NCBI GenBank assembly: GCA_016293925.1
Contig: JAEDCX010000074.1
Location: 1-11,337 of the forward strand
DNA length: 11,337 bases
Origin: Lachnospiraceae bacterium
GTDB lineage: Bacteria > Bacillota > Clostridia > Lachnospirales > Lachnospiraceae
Direction: 5' to 3'
Shown piece by piece: positions 1-6,388 of the stretch. The first letter of the stretch is position 1. The number at the start of each line of letters is the position of its first letter. Below the pieces are notes generated by a model. That model had not been told where the DNA came from, did no database searches, and worked only from the letters and a program-made list of their open reading frames with translations. The translations under genes and the position numbers were made by a program.

Positions 1-1217
1 CTGATAAGAATTACACGGAAGACGGACGCAGAATTGTCCGGGTAGCGGTTGCGGAAGATTTCCTGTGGAACATCAAATTCCATGCAAAAAAATATAATGC
101 AGTAAGTGAAGATGTTTATGTTGAGATTATTGCGTTGAATGAGTCGATGGAGTTCTATCTTGGAAAAGGGAACAAGCCGGATATCATTGCAATGAATAGT
201 CACTCAGAGATGGAATCTTTTATTCAGAAGAATGCGCTGGTGAATCTCCTTACGTTATCAGAACAGCAGGAACGATATTCCCTTGAGGGGATTCTGCCAC
301 GCATAAGGGAGATCCTGGAATATCAGGATGGTGCTGCAATCTATTATATGGCACCGTTTTTTCAATTATTGCTCCGTGCCTCTGACGGGACTGAATATGA
401 CGCAAATGGGAATTGTGATACAAGAGATTATCTTTACTGGCATGATCAATATATGGACAGGCTTGGAGTGAATGCGGTGCATATTCATCGTTTTACGGGA
501 TTCCATTTTCTGTTATATGCAACGTTAGACTGCTTCTATAACGAGGAGGATGCAGAGACTTCGTTCTCCTCTCAGCAATTCAAAGAGTTGATGAAAACCT
601 ATAAGGATACGTCCGGTCATCGTAAAGGGAAATATGATGCATTGGAACTGAGAAAAGAGTACGGTTATCTTGCAACCTCTATTATCAATGGTCCCTGTTG
701 GAGAGTCAGCTATGTGGATGCGGCATTAATGGATCCGCAGACGAAGTTGGAAGGAATGCCTTCGATGAATGGAAACAATAGAGTGTTTATTCGTTTGAAT
801 TCTCCTTTGGCGATTCTGAATTCATCTGATTGCAAGCAGGAGGCATTTGACTTCCTAATGTACTTTTCAACCCTTGATTTTCATTTGCTGCAGAATCAGG
901 ATGAGCGGGAATATGGAAAAGGCGGAAATACATTTGGATACTTTGGAATCTTTGAAGATCGAATAAACTACGAGATTTTTGAATCCGAAAAATCTTATGT
1001 AAATACTCGGGAAAAGGAATACTTCTTCACAGAGGAACAACTATCCCAGCTACGGAATCTCATCGACATCGCCGAACCGGACACTCAGACACGGCAGGTG
1101 ATCTTCGACATGATGATGGAGGAGATGGATCCCTATCTGAACGGGAACAAGGATCTGGACAGCGCCTGTGAGATTCTGGACAGCAGGGTACGGATATATC
1201 TGCAGGAGCGGCAGTAA
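1..1217 (+). CDS. Extracellular solute-binding protein (family 1 type), 5' end outside window
   Basis: The reading frame is open from base 3 to the TAA at 1215-1217, so this is the C-terminal 404 residues of a longer protein; the TTG at 135 is just an internal codon. Features typical of sugar or oligosaccharide ABC-transporter binding lipoproteins are visible. An N-lobe stretch 'KPDIIAMNS' is followed by 'NALVNLL', there is a mid-protein segment reading 'CKQEAFDFLMYFSTLD', and the C-terminal helix pattern (FTEEQ...EEMDPYLNG.KDLDSA...SRVRIYLQE) closes many members of this family. The signal peptide and lipobox cysteine would lie upstream and cannot be seen. No permease gene follows; the next gene, aroC, is convergent. 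Codon composition changes near base 1045: my hand count gives roughly 40% GC in a sample before it and about 54% after it. The ligand cannot be told from sequence. Family call fairly sure, substrate unknown. Confidence 0.83.
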   Translation, partial: DKNYTEDGRRIVRVAVAEDFLWNIKFHAKKYNAVSEDVYVEIIALNESMEFYLGKGNKPDIIAMNSHSEMESFIQKNALVNLLTLSEQQERYSLEGILPRIREILEYQDGAAIYYMAPFFQLLLRASDGTEYDANGNCDTRDYLYWHDQYMDRLGVNAVHIHRFTGFHFLLYATLDCFYNEEDAETSFSSQQFKELMKTYKDTSGHRKGKYDALELRKEYGYLATSIINGPCWRVSYVDAALMDPQTKLEGMPSMNGNNRVFIRLNSPLAILNSSDCKQEAFDFLMYFSTLDFHLLQNQDEREYGKGGNTFGYFGIFEDRINYEIFESEKSYVNTREKEYFFTEEQLSQLRNLIDIAEPDTQTRQVIFDMMMEEMDPYLNGNKDLDSACEILDSRVRIYLQERQ

Positions 1218-1236
1218 AATAATAGAATACAAAAAA

Positions 1237-1280
1237 AGGAGCTGCCACACGAAATAAGTCGTGCGCAGCTCCTGTGTTTT
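1237..1280. terminator. Bidirectional intrinsic terminator between the solute-binding gene and aroC
   Basis: An outer stem AGGAGCTGC (1237-1245) pairs perfectly with GCAGCTCCT (1265-1273). An inner stem CACGA (1248-1252) pairs with TCGTG (1259-1263) around a 6-base loop. On the minus strand the hairpin is followed directly by seven Ts (complement of 1231-1237), a good tract for ending aroC. On the plus strand the T tract is weaker (1277-1280). It sits 20 bases after the stop of the solute-binding gene and about 60 bases after the stop of aroC, so it probably serves both convergent genes. Confidence 0.88.
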
Positions 1281-1334
1281 GTAGTGTGTTGTGTATTGTG
1301 TGTCCGATGATGCCGAACCACACTGAACGACCGG

Positions 1335-2432
1335 TTATTTGTCGTATATTCTGTGAAGACTGGCTACATTTGCGGACATGTTTCTGAGCAACAGGTCTGC
1401 CAGAGTAAATGCAACCATGCATTCCACCACCACGACTGCCCTGGGGACGATGACGGGGTCATGACGCCCGGGGATAGTGATTACCGTATTCTCACCGGCT
1501 GTTGTCACGGTATTCTGTTCTGCCAGAATGGAAGGGGTTGGTTTGACATGGGCTCTGATGAGCAACGGGCTGCCATTTGTCATACCCCCTAAGATCCCTC
1601 CACAGTGGTTGGTTTCGGTGGTCACCTGACCATCCTGCATCACAAAGGAGTCGTTGTTTTGGGAACCTTTGGACAGACTTACCTGAATTCCGTCACCGAT
1701 TTCCACTGCCTTCACGGCACCAATCGACATCAGTGCCTGAGACAGAAGGGCATCGGCTTTGTCGAAAACCGGTTCTCCGAGACCGGCAGGAAGGGGAGAG
1801 GTAATACATTCAATCACACCGCCTGCGGAATCCCGTTCCGTCATGCATTGTCTCAGATAGGTTTCCGCGCTTGCACTGATCTCGGCATTGGGGATGCCGG
1901 TGGGAGTGGTAAGAGCATCCAGAGGATTGAACTGCCCGGTGAGACAGACAGGACCGATGGAACGGGTGTATGCATGCACTTCGATACCGATTTCTGCCAG
2001 AATCTTCATGGCAATGGCACCTGCCGCAACACGACCGATGGTCTCTCTGCCGGAGGAACGTCCGCCACCGCGATAGTCCCGGAAGCCGTATTTGGCGTCA
2101 AAGGTATAATCCGCATGTCCGGGCCGATAGATATCCTTGATCGTACTGTAATCGCCGGAATGTTGATTGGTATTATGGACAATCAGACTGATGGGGGTTC
2201 CGGTTGTTCTGCCCTCGAATACTCCGGATAGAATCTCGACACGGTCGCTTTCACTGCGGGGAGTGGTATATGGGTTCTGACCCGGTTTACGCCGGTTCAT
2301 ATAGAATTGAATGTCTTCCTCGCACAGGGAGATTCCGGCGGGACATCCGTCCACAACGGCTCCCAGTGCCGGACCATGGGATTCCCCCCAGGTTGTAACG
2401 CGTAGAATTGTTCCGAAAGTTGATCCGGCCAT
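1335..2432 (-). CDS. aroC: Chorismate synthase
   Basis: Converts 5-enolpyruvylshikimate-3-phosphate to chorismate, the last step of the shikimate pathway, using reduced FMN in the cytoplasm. All three family signatures are present in the 365-residue product. They are the N-terminal GESHGPALGAVVDGCPAG (from residue 16, with His19), the central GGGRSSGRETIGR (122-134), and the C-terminal GRHDPVIVPRAVVVVECMVA. The second catalytic histidine falls in RPGHAD at His106, and the length is normal. An in-frame ATG ten codons upstream (at 2462) exists, but the ATG at 2432 is preceded by AGAGGA with a 6-base spacer and gives the usual MAGSTFG start. It has its own promoter and terminator and no same-strand neighbour, so it appears to be transcribed alone rather than with other aro genes. 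Confidence 0.97.
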   Translation of the reverse strand: MAGSTFGTILRVTTWGESHGPALGAVVDGCPAGISLCEEDIQFYMNRRKPGQNPYTTPRSESDRVEILSGVFEGRTTGTPISLIVHNTNQHSGDYSTIKDIYRPGHADYTFDAKYGFRDYRGGGRSSGRETIGRVAAGAIAMKILAEIGIEVHAYTRSIGPVCLTGQFNPLDALTTPTGIPNAEISASAETYLRQCMTERDSAGGVIECITSPLPAGLGEPVFDKADALLSQALMSIGAVKAVEIGDGIQVSLSKGSQNNDSFVMQDGQVTTETNHCGGILGGMTNGSPLLIRAHVKPTPSILAEQNTVTTAGENTVITIPGRHDPVIVPRAVVVVECMVAFTLADLLLRNMSANVASLHRIYDK

Positions 2433-2438
2433 ATGATA

Positions 2439-2444
2439 TCCTCT
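2439..2444 (-). promoter_or_regulatory. aroC ribosome binding site that fixes the start
   Basis: On the minus strand AGAGGA lies 6 bases before the ATG at 2432. It supports the 365-residue product over the 375-residue reading that begins at 2462, for which this site would be inside the coding region. Confidence 0.8.
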
Positions 2445-2490
2445 TTTCTGCATTATATTCACATATTTTACGTCGTGTTATGTCGGGTTT

Positions 2491-2519
2491 ATTATATAGA
2501 ATTCCGGCTAAAAATTCAA
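2491..2519 (-). promoter_or_regulatory. Sigma-A type promoter of aroC
   Basis: On the minus strand TTGAAT (2519-2514) is followed by exactly 17 bases and a perfect TATAAT (2496-2491). Transcription would begin near 2484, giving a leader of about 50 bases before the aroC ATG. No riboswitch-like structure is apparent in so short a leader. Confidence 0.82.
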
Positions 2520-2580
2520 GAATCGAACCGGGAAAATAATTCGGAAAAATAGTAGTGCAAAACCGTCTCCGATGTGGTAG

Positions 2581-2586
2581 TATAAC
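2581..2586 (+). promoter_or_regulatory. Possible -10 box for the M15 peptidase-tgt unit
   Basis: TATAAC lies 44 bases before the ATG at 2631, in an AT-rich stretch of the divergent aroC/peptidase intergenic region. No convincing -35 is found 16 to 18 bases upstream. The site also sits inside a loose TAGTA...TACTA inverted repeat (2578-2597). A promoter is expected here because the only upstream gene is divergent, but the exact site is uncertain. Confidence 0.3.
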
Positions 2587-2630
2587 ATATATTACTATGC
2601 AGTTTTGGATGATAGGGCGTCAAGGAACGA

Positions 2631-3695
2631 ATGAAAACAACAAAGTACGAGAAACTGATCTGGAAATTGACTCATTTCGGGCGGAAGAATCGCTTCTGCA
2701 GGATTCTTGTGCTCTTTTTACTGGTGCCGGTGATGGGAATCCATCATATGATCCAGAGTCTGCTCCATAACGGAAGACGGATTACGGTTATCGCCTGTGC
2801 GGGGGTCTGTTTCCTGGTAAATGCAAGCTTCCGTGGATATTCGGCGGAGCCGGATGCGGCAGTGGAAGAGACGGACCGCATATTGGAAACGGAGGCAATT
2901 GCGGAAAAGGAACTATTGAAGGATTCCATGGATCAGGCACTGCTGGATGACGCGTCAACCGAGTATGACGGGGAATATGAAGATGAGGATATGGAGATCG
3001 ACACGTTTACGATTGAAGATATTCTGGAAGAGTATCCGATTCCCGGAGGGGAGACATCCGGAAGTGCGGACAAAGGGAAGCCGGGGGATGAAACCGGGGA
3101 TATGTCATCGGAGTTTTCGTTTGAAGCCGGTGACTGGCGGTATATTCTGGTAAATAAGCAGCATCCGATTCCGGAGGACTATACCTTTGAACTGGCTACC
3201 ATCAAAGGCAGTATGCAGTGTGATTCCCGAATTCTGGAGGATCTGATCCGTATGCTTCAGGCAGCCAAGGAGGACGGTGTATCGCTTTCCATATGTTCGC
3301 CGTATCGTGACATGGAGAAACAGATCAAACTTTTCGATCGCAAGATCAATCAATATATGTCCAGAGGGTATTCCTATCTGGACGCCTATAAACTGGCAAG
3401 CCAGCTGGTTACGGTTCCGGGAACCAGCGAGCATCAGTTGGGCTTATCCATTGACTTTCTGTCCAACAATTACAGAACGCTGGATTACGGCTTCGGAAAA
3501 TGTGCTGCGGGGAAATGGCTCTTTGAGCACGGGTATGAGTATGGATTTATTTTACGGTATCCCAAGGACAAGGAAACTGTTACGGGAATTGATTATGAAC
3601 CATGGCATTACCGGTATGTCGGGGTGGAAGCTGCAACGGTGATTATGCAGAATGGACTCACACTGGAAGAGTTTGTGGAAGATTATCTGAATTAG
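2631..3695 (+). CDS. M15 family (VanY-like) D-alanyl-D-alanine carboxypeptidase
   Basis: A zinc carboxypeptidase that trims the C-terminal residue of peptidoglycan stem peptides outside the membrane. The catalytic domain fills about residues 165-354. It contains SPYRD (Arg226, the family's substrate-carboxylate contact), SEHQLGLSID with presumed zinc ligands His268 and Asp275, and EPWHYRYVG with the catalytic Glu323 and third zinc ligand His326. Two hydrophobic segments precede it (about 22-37 and 51-66), then a strongly acidic, probably disordered linker (about 73-165). The start is set by AAGGA ending 4 bases before the ATG. A later ATG at codon 40 would leave a classical signal peptide ending near Ser71-Ala72, so the true N-terminus is open. 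tgt follows after 12 bases. M15B members include both D,D- and L,D-carboxypeptidases, and sequence alone does not settle which this is. Confidence 0.88.
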   Translation: MKTTKYEKLIWKLTHFGRKNRFCRILVLFLLVPVMGIHHMIQSLLHNGRRITVIACAGVCFLVNASFRGYSAEPDAAVEETDRILETEAIAEKELLKDSMDQALLDDASTEYDGEYEDEDMEIDTFTIEDILEEYPIPGGETSGSADKGKPGDETGDMSSEFSFEAGDWRYILVNKQHPIPEDYTFELATIKGSMQCDSRILEDLIRMLQAAKEDGVSLSICSPYRDMEKQIKLFDRKINQYMSRGYSYLDAYKLASQLVTVPGTSEHQLGLSIDFLSNNYRTLDYGFGKCAAGKWLFEHGYEYGFILRYPKDKETVTGIDYEPWHYRYVGVEAATVIMQNGLTLEEFVEDYLN

Positions 3696-3707
3696 GAAGG
3701 GCTGTGT

Positions 3708-4838
3708 ATGTATCGAATCATCGCAACAGAAGGCAATGCCAAAAGAGCGGAACTGGAAACGGTTCACGGGACGATTCAAACGCCTGTTTTCATGAATGTG
3801 GGGACGCTTGCCGCAATCAAAGGTGCGGTTTCCACGGTGGATCTGCAGGGGTTAAAAACGCAGGTTGAATTGAGTAATACGTATCATCTGCACGTCAGAC
3901 CGGGAGATCAGGTGATTAAACAATTAGGCGGTCTTCACAAATTCATGGTATGGGACAAGCCGATTCTCACGGATTCCGGTGGATTTCAGGTGTTTTCTCT
4001 GGCAACATTACGCAAAATCAAAGAGGAAGGTGTTTATTTCCATTCGCACGTGGATGGACGTAAGATTTTTATGGGTCCGGAGGAGAGTATCCGGATTCAG
4101 TCCAATCTTGCATCGACGATTGCCATGGCGTTTGACGAATGCCCGCCAAGCAAGGCGGAACGGGAGTATGTGATTCCTTCGGTGGAACGCACCACCCGTT
4201 GGCTTGCAAGATGCAAAACCGAGCTTGACCGCCTGAATCAGATGGAGGATACCATCAACAAGAAGCAGATGTTGTTCGGAATCAATCAGGGCGCCGTATT
4301 TACCGATATCCGGATTGAGCATGCAAAACGTATCCGGGAGATGGATCTGGACGGATATGCCATTGGCGGACTGGCAGTGGGAGAGAGCCATGAGGAGATG
4401 TATCATGTACTGGACGAGACCGTTCCCTATCTGCCCAAGGAGAAACCGGTGTATCTGATGGGGGTTGGAACACCGATCAATATCCTGGAGGGAGTGGAAC
4501 GGGGAGTTGATTTCTTCGACTGCGTCTATCCTGCCAGAAACGGCCGTCATGGTAATTTGTATACCAACCGGGGGAAGATCAATCTGTTCAATGCGAAATA
4601 CGAACTGGATTCCGCTCCGATTGAGGATGGGTGTCAGTGCCCGACCTGCAGAACCTATTCCAGAGCGTATATCCGGCATTTGTTAAAAGCGGGAGAGATG
4701 CTGGGAATGCGTTTGTGTGTCATGCACAACCTGTATTTCTACAACAACATGATGGAAGAGATCAGAAACGCCATCGAAGAGGGACGTTTTGCGGAATACA
4801 AGAAACAAAAAATTGCCGGAATGTCAGAAAATGCTTGA
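3708..4838 (+). CDS. tgt: Queuine/preQ1 tRNA-guanine transglycosylase
   Basis: Exchanges guanine-34 in the anticodon wobble position of the GUN-family tRNAs (Asp, Asn, His, Tyr) for preQ1, a step in queuosine synthesis; cytoplasmic. The 376-residue product has normal length and a TIM-barrel layout. DSGGFQVFSL places the general-base Asp at 89, and GGLAVGE is the base-recognition loop. FFDCVYPARNGRHGN places the nucleophilic Asp at 271. The C-terminal zinc site reads Cys309-X-Cys311-X2-Cys314 with His340 in VMHNLYF. AGGAAGG overlaps the stop of the upstream peptidase gene and stands 7 bases before the ATG, so the two are surely co-transcribed. yajC downstream matches the classical tgt-yajC order. 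queA is not in the window. Confidence 0.97.
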   Translation: MYRIIATEGNAKRAELETVHGTIQTPVFMNVGTLAAIKGAVSTVDLQGLKTQVELSNTYHLHVRPGDQVIKQLGGLHKFMVWDKPILTDSGGFQVFSLATLRKIKEEGVYFHSHVDGRKIFMGPEESIRIQSNLASTIAMAFDECPPSKAEREYVIPSVERTTRWLARCKTELDRLNQMEDTINKKQMLFGINQGAVFTDIRIEHAKRIREMDLDGYAIGGLAVGESHEEMYHVLDETVPYLPKEKPVYLMGVGTPINILEGVERGVDFFDCVYPARNGRHGNLYTNRGKINLFNAKYELDSAPIEDGCQCPTCRTYSRAYIRHLLKAGEMLGMRLCVMHNLYFYNNMMEEIRNAIEEGRFAEYKKQKIAGMSENA

Positions 4839-4863
4839 TGAATTCCGAAATGTTGTGTATTAT
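4835..4863 (+). promoter_or_regulatory. Likely promoter of yajC, overlapping the tgt stop codon
   Basis: TTGATG (4835-4840), which includes the tgt TGA stop, is separated by 17 bases from TATTAT (4858-4863). The start point would be near 4870, about 30 bases before yajC. A second TATTAT at 4875-4880 has a poorer -35 partner (TTGTGT, 16-base spacing). No terminator separates tgt and yajC, so yajC may also be read from upstream. Confidence 0.55.
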
Positions 4864-4902
4864 GTTTTTTAAGTTATTATTGAGTAAACTGGAGGATCAA
4901 AT

Positions 4903-5193
4903 ATGTTATTAACGAGCAGCGGCTGGATCGGAATGGTCATTTACCTTGTCATTATCGTAGCTTTTTTCTATTTCATTCTGATCAGACCTCAGAAGAAAGA
5001 AAAGAAAAACCACGAAGCTATGTTGGCAACGATTGAGATTGGGGATAATGTTCTGACATCAAGTGGTTTCTATGGATGCATAATCGATGTAACAGACGAT
5101 ACCGTTATCGTCGAGTTCGGTAACAATAAGAACTGCCGTATTCCGATGCAGAAGTCAGCAATCACACAGGTTGAGAAACCTGAGGCCGAATAG
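4903..5193 (+). CDS. yajC: Sec translocon accessory subunit YajC
   Basis: A small single-pass membrane protein that associates with SecDF and SecYEG in preprotein export. The 96-residue product has the family layout: a short outside N-terminus, one hydrophobic segment (about residues 8-27), then the near-invariant IRPQKKEKK basic boundary. A compact cytoplasmic domain with IGDNVLTSSGFYG and an acidic tail follow. GGAGG sits 7 bases before the ATG. It lies directly after tgt as in many bacteria, but secD/secF, which often follow, are absent; a strong terminator closes the unit 16 bases downstream. Confidence 0.96.
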   Translation: MLLTSSGWIGMVIYLVIIVAFFYFILIRPQKKEKKNHEAMLATIEIGDNVLTSSGFYGCIIDVTDDTVIVEFGNNKNCRIPMQKSAITQVEKPEAE

Positions 5194-5208
5194 AAGAAAC
5201 ATTTGGAG

Positions 5209-5240
5209 ATAAGGCGTTCCATAGAGCGCCTTATTTTTTT
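5209..5240 (+). terminator. Strong intrinsic terminator after yajC
   Basis: ATAAGGCGTTC (5209-5219) pairs with GAGCGCCTTAT (5224-5234) as an 11-pair stem with one G-T wobble around the 4-base loop CATA, followed by seven Ts (5234-5240). It stands 16 bases after the yajC stop and only 50 bases before leuB. Confidence 0.93.
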
Positions 5241-5290
5241 CCGTACAAAATCACAGAAACGGACAAGACCACAGAAAAGAGGATAAGAGC

Positions 5291-6376
5291 ATGAAGAAGA
5301 ATATTACATGCATTCCCGGGGACGGAATCGGACCCGAGATCGTCGCACAGGCGAAAATCGTACTGGACTGCGTTGCGGCAAAATACGGACATGAGTTTAT
5401 CTACAAAGATATTCTCATGGGCGGGGCATCCATTGATGCAACCGGCGTACCGTTGACTGATGAGGCCATTGCGGATGCCAAAGCGGCAGATGCGGTGCTG
5501 ATGGGGTCCATCGGAGGCAACACATCCACATCGCCATGGTATCGGCTGGCCCCCAATTTGAGACCGGAGGCAGGGCTTCTCAAGCTGCGTAAATCCCTGA
5601 ACCTGTTTGCCAATGTGCGGCCGGCACTGCTGTATGAGGAGCTTGCCGGTGCCTGTCCTCTGAAAACAGAGATCAGTGAAAAAGGCTTTGATATGGTCAT
5701 CATGCGGGAATTAACCGGCGGGCTGTATTTTGGCGAGCGCAGAACGGAGGAAATCGACGGGGTACGTACCGCGGTTGACACACTGACCTACAATGAGAAT
5801 GAGATCCGCAGAATTGCAATCAAGGGATTTGAGATTGCAATGAAGCGTCGGAAAAAAGTAACAAGCGTGGATAAAGCCAACGTTCTGGATTCCTCCAGAC
5901 TGTGGAGAGCGGTTGTGAACGAAGTGGCAAAGGATTATCCGGAGGTAAGCGTGGAGCATATGCTGGTGGACAACTGTGCAATGCAGCTGGTCAAGGACCC
6001 GGCTCAGTTCGATGTCATTCTGACGGAGAATATGTTCGGTGATATCTTAAGCGACGAGGCAAGTATGGTAACCGGTTCCATTGGAATGCTGTCCAGTGCC
6101 AGCCTGAATGATACGAAATTCGGACTCTATGAGCCGAGTCACGGTTCCGCTCCCGATATCGCGGGGCAGAATATCGCGAATCCCATTGCAACGATTCTGT
6201 CCGCTGCAATGATGCTGCGGTTCTCTTTTGATATGGATGCAGAGGCGGATGCGATTGAGAAGGCAGTGAAGACGGTGCTTCAGAAGGGATACCGGACAGT
6301 CGATATTATGTCAGAGGGGTTCCGACAGGTAACATGTTCAGAAATGGGGCGTCTGATTGCAGACGAGATCAGATAA
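5291..6376 (+). CDS. leuB: 3-isopropylmalate dehydrogenase
   Basis: NAD-dependent oxidation and decarboxylation of 3-isopropylmalate to 2-oxoisocaproate, the third committed step of leucine synthesis; a cytoplasmic homodimer. The 361-residue product has normal length. It starts with the nucleotide-proximal CIPGDGIGPEIV, carries the substrate-side arginine region FANVRPA and MRELTGGLYFGERR, and has the metal-binding pair Asp251/Asp255 in NMFGDILSDEASM. The adenine-side loop reads EPSHGSAPDIAGQ. These features separate it from isocitrate dehydrogenase, although related tartrate/malate dehydrogenases share parts of them; the ilvD/ilvB neighbours favour LeuB. AGAGGA lies 7 bases before the ATG. 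It is the first gene of a four-gene run. No promoter, leader peptide or T-box is visible in the 50 bases between the yajC terminator and this gene. Confidence 0.96.
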   Translation: MKKNITCIPGDGIGPEIVAQAKIVLDCVAAKYGHEFIYKDILMGGASIDATGVPLTDEAIADAKAADAVLMGSIGGNTSTSPWYRLAPNLRPEAGLLKLRKSLNLFANVRPALLYEELAGACPLKTEISEKGFDMVIMRELTGGLYFGERRTEEIDGVRTAVDTLTYNENEIRRIAIKGFEIAMKRRKKVTSVDKANVLDSSRLWRAVVNEVAKDYPEVSVEHMLVDNCAMQLVKDPAQFDVILTENMFGDILSDEASMVTGSIGMLSSASLNDTKFGLYEPSHGSAPDIAGQNIANPIATILSAAMMLRFSFDMDAEADAIEKAVKTVLQKGYRTVDIMSEGFRQVTCSEMGRLIADEIR

Positions 6377-6388
6377 TGGAGGATAAAA

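Noticed and set aside
135..137. TTG as the start codon of the first gene
   Set aside because: The frame is open all the way to the window edge and the upstream residues continue the solute-binding fold, so the gene begins outside the window.
1605..2231. 208-codon open frame on the plus strand opposite aroC
   Set aside because: It lies wholly antisense to a clear chorismate synthase gene, has no ribosome binding site and shows no recognisable domain; it is a codon-bias shadow.
2433..2462. Ten-codon N-terminal extension of AroC
   Set aside because: The ribosome binding site lies inside this stretch and family members begin at the MAGSTFG equivalent.
2578..2597. TAGTA...TACTA inverted repeat near the peptidase promoter as an operator
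   Set aside because: Only five paired bases with a 10-base gap in AT-rich sequence; expected by chance.
4008..4679. 223-codon minus-strand open frame inside tgt
   Set aside because: Shadow of tgt; the true gene carries all catalytic and zinc residues in the plus frame.
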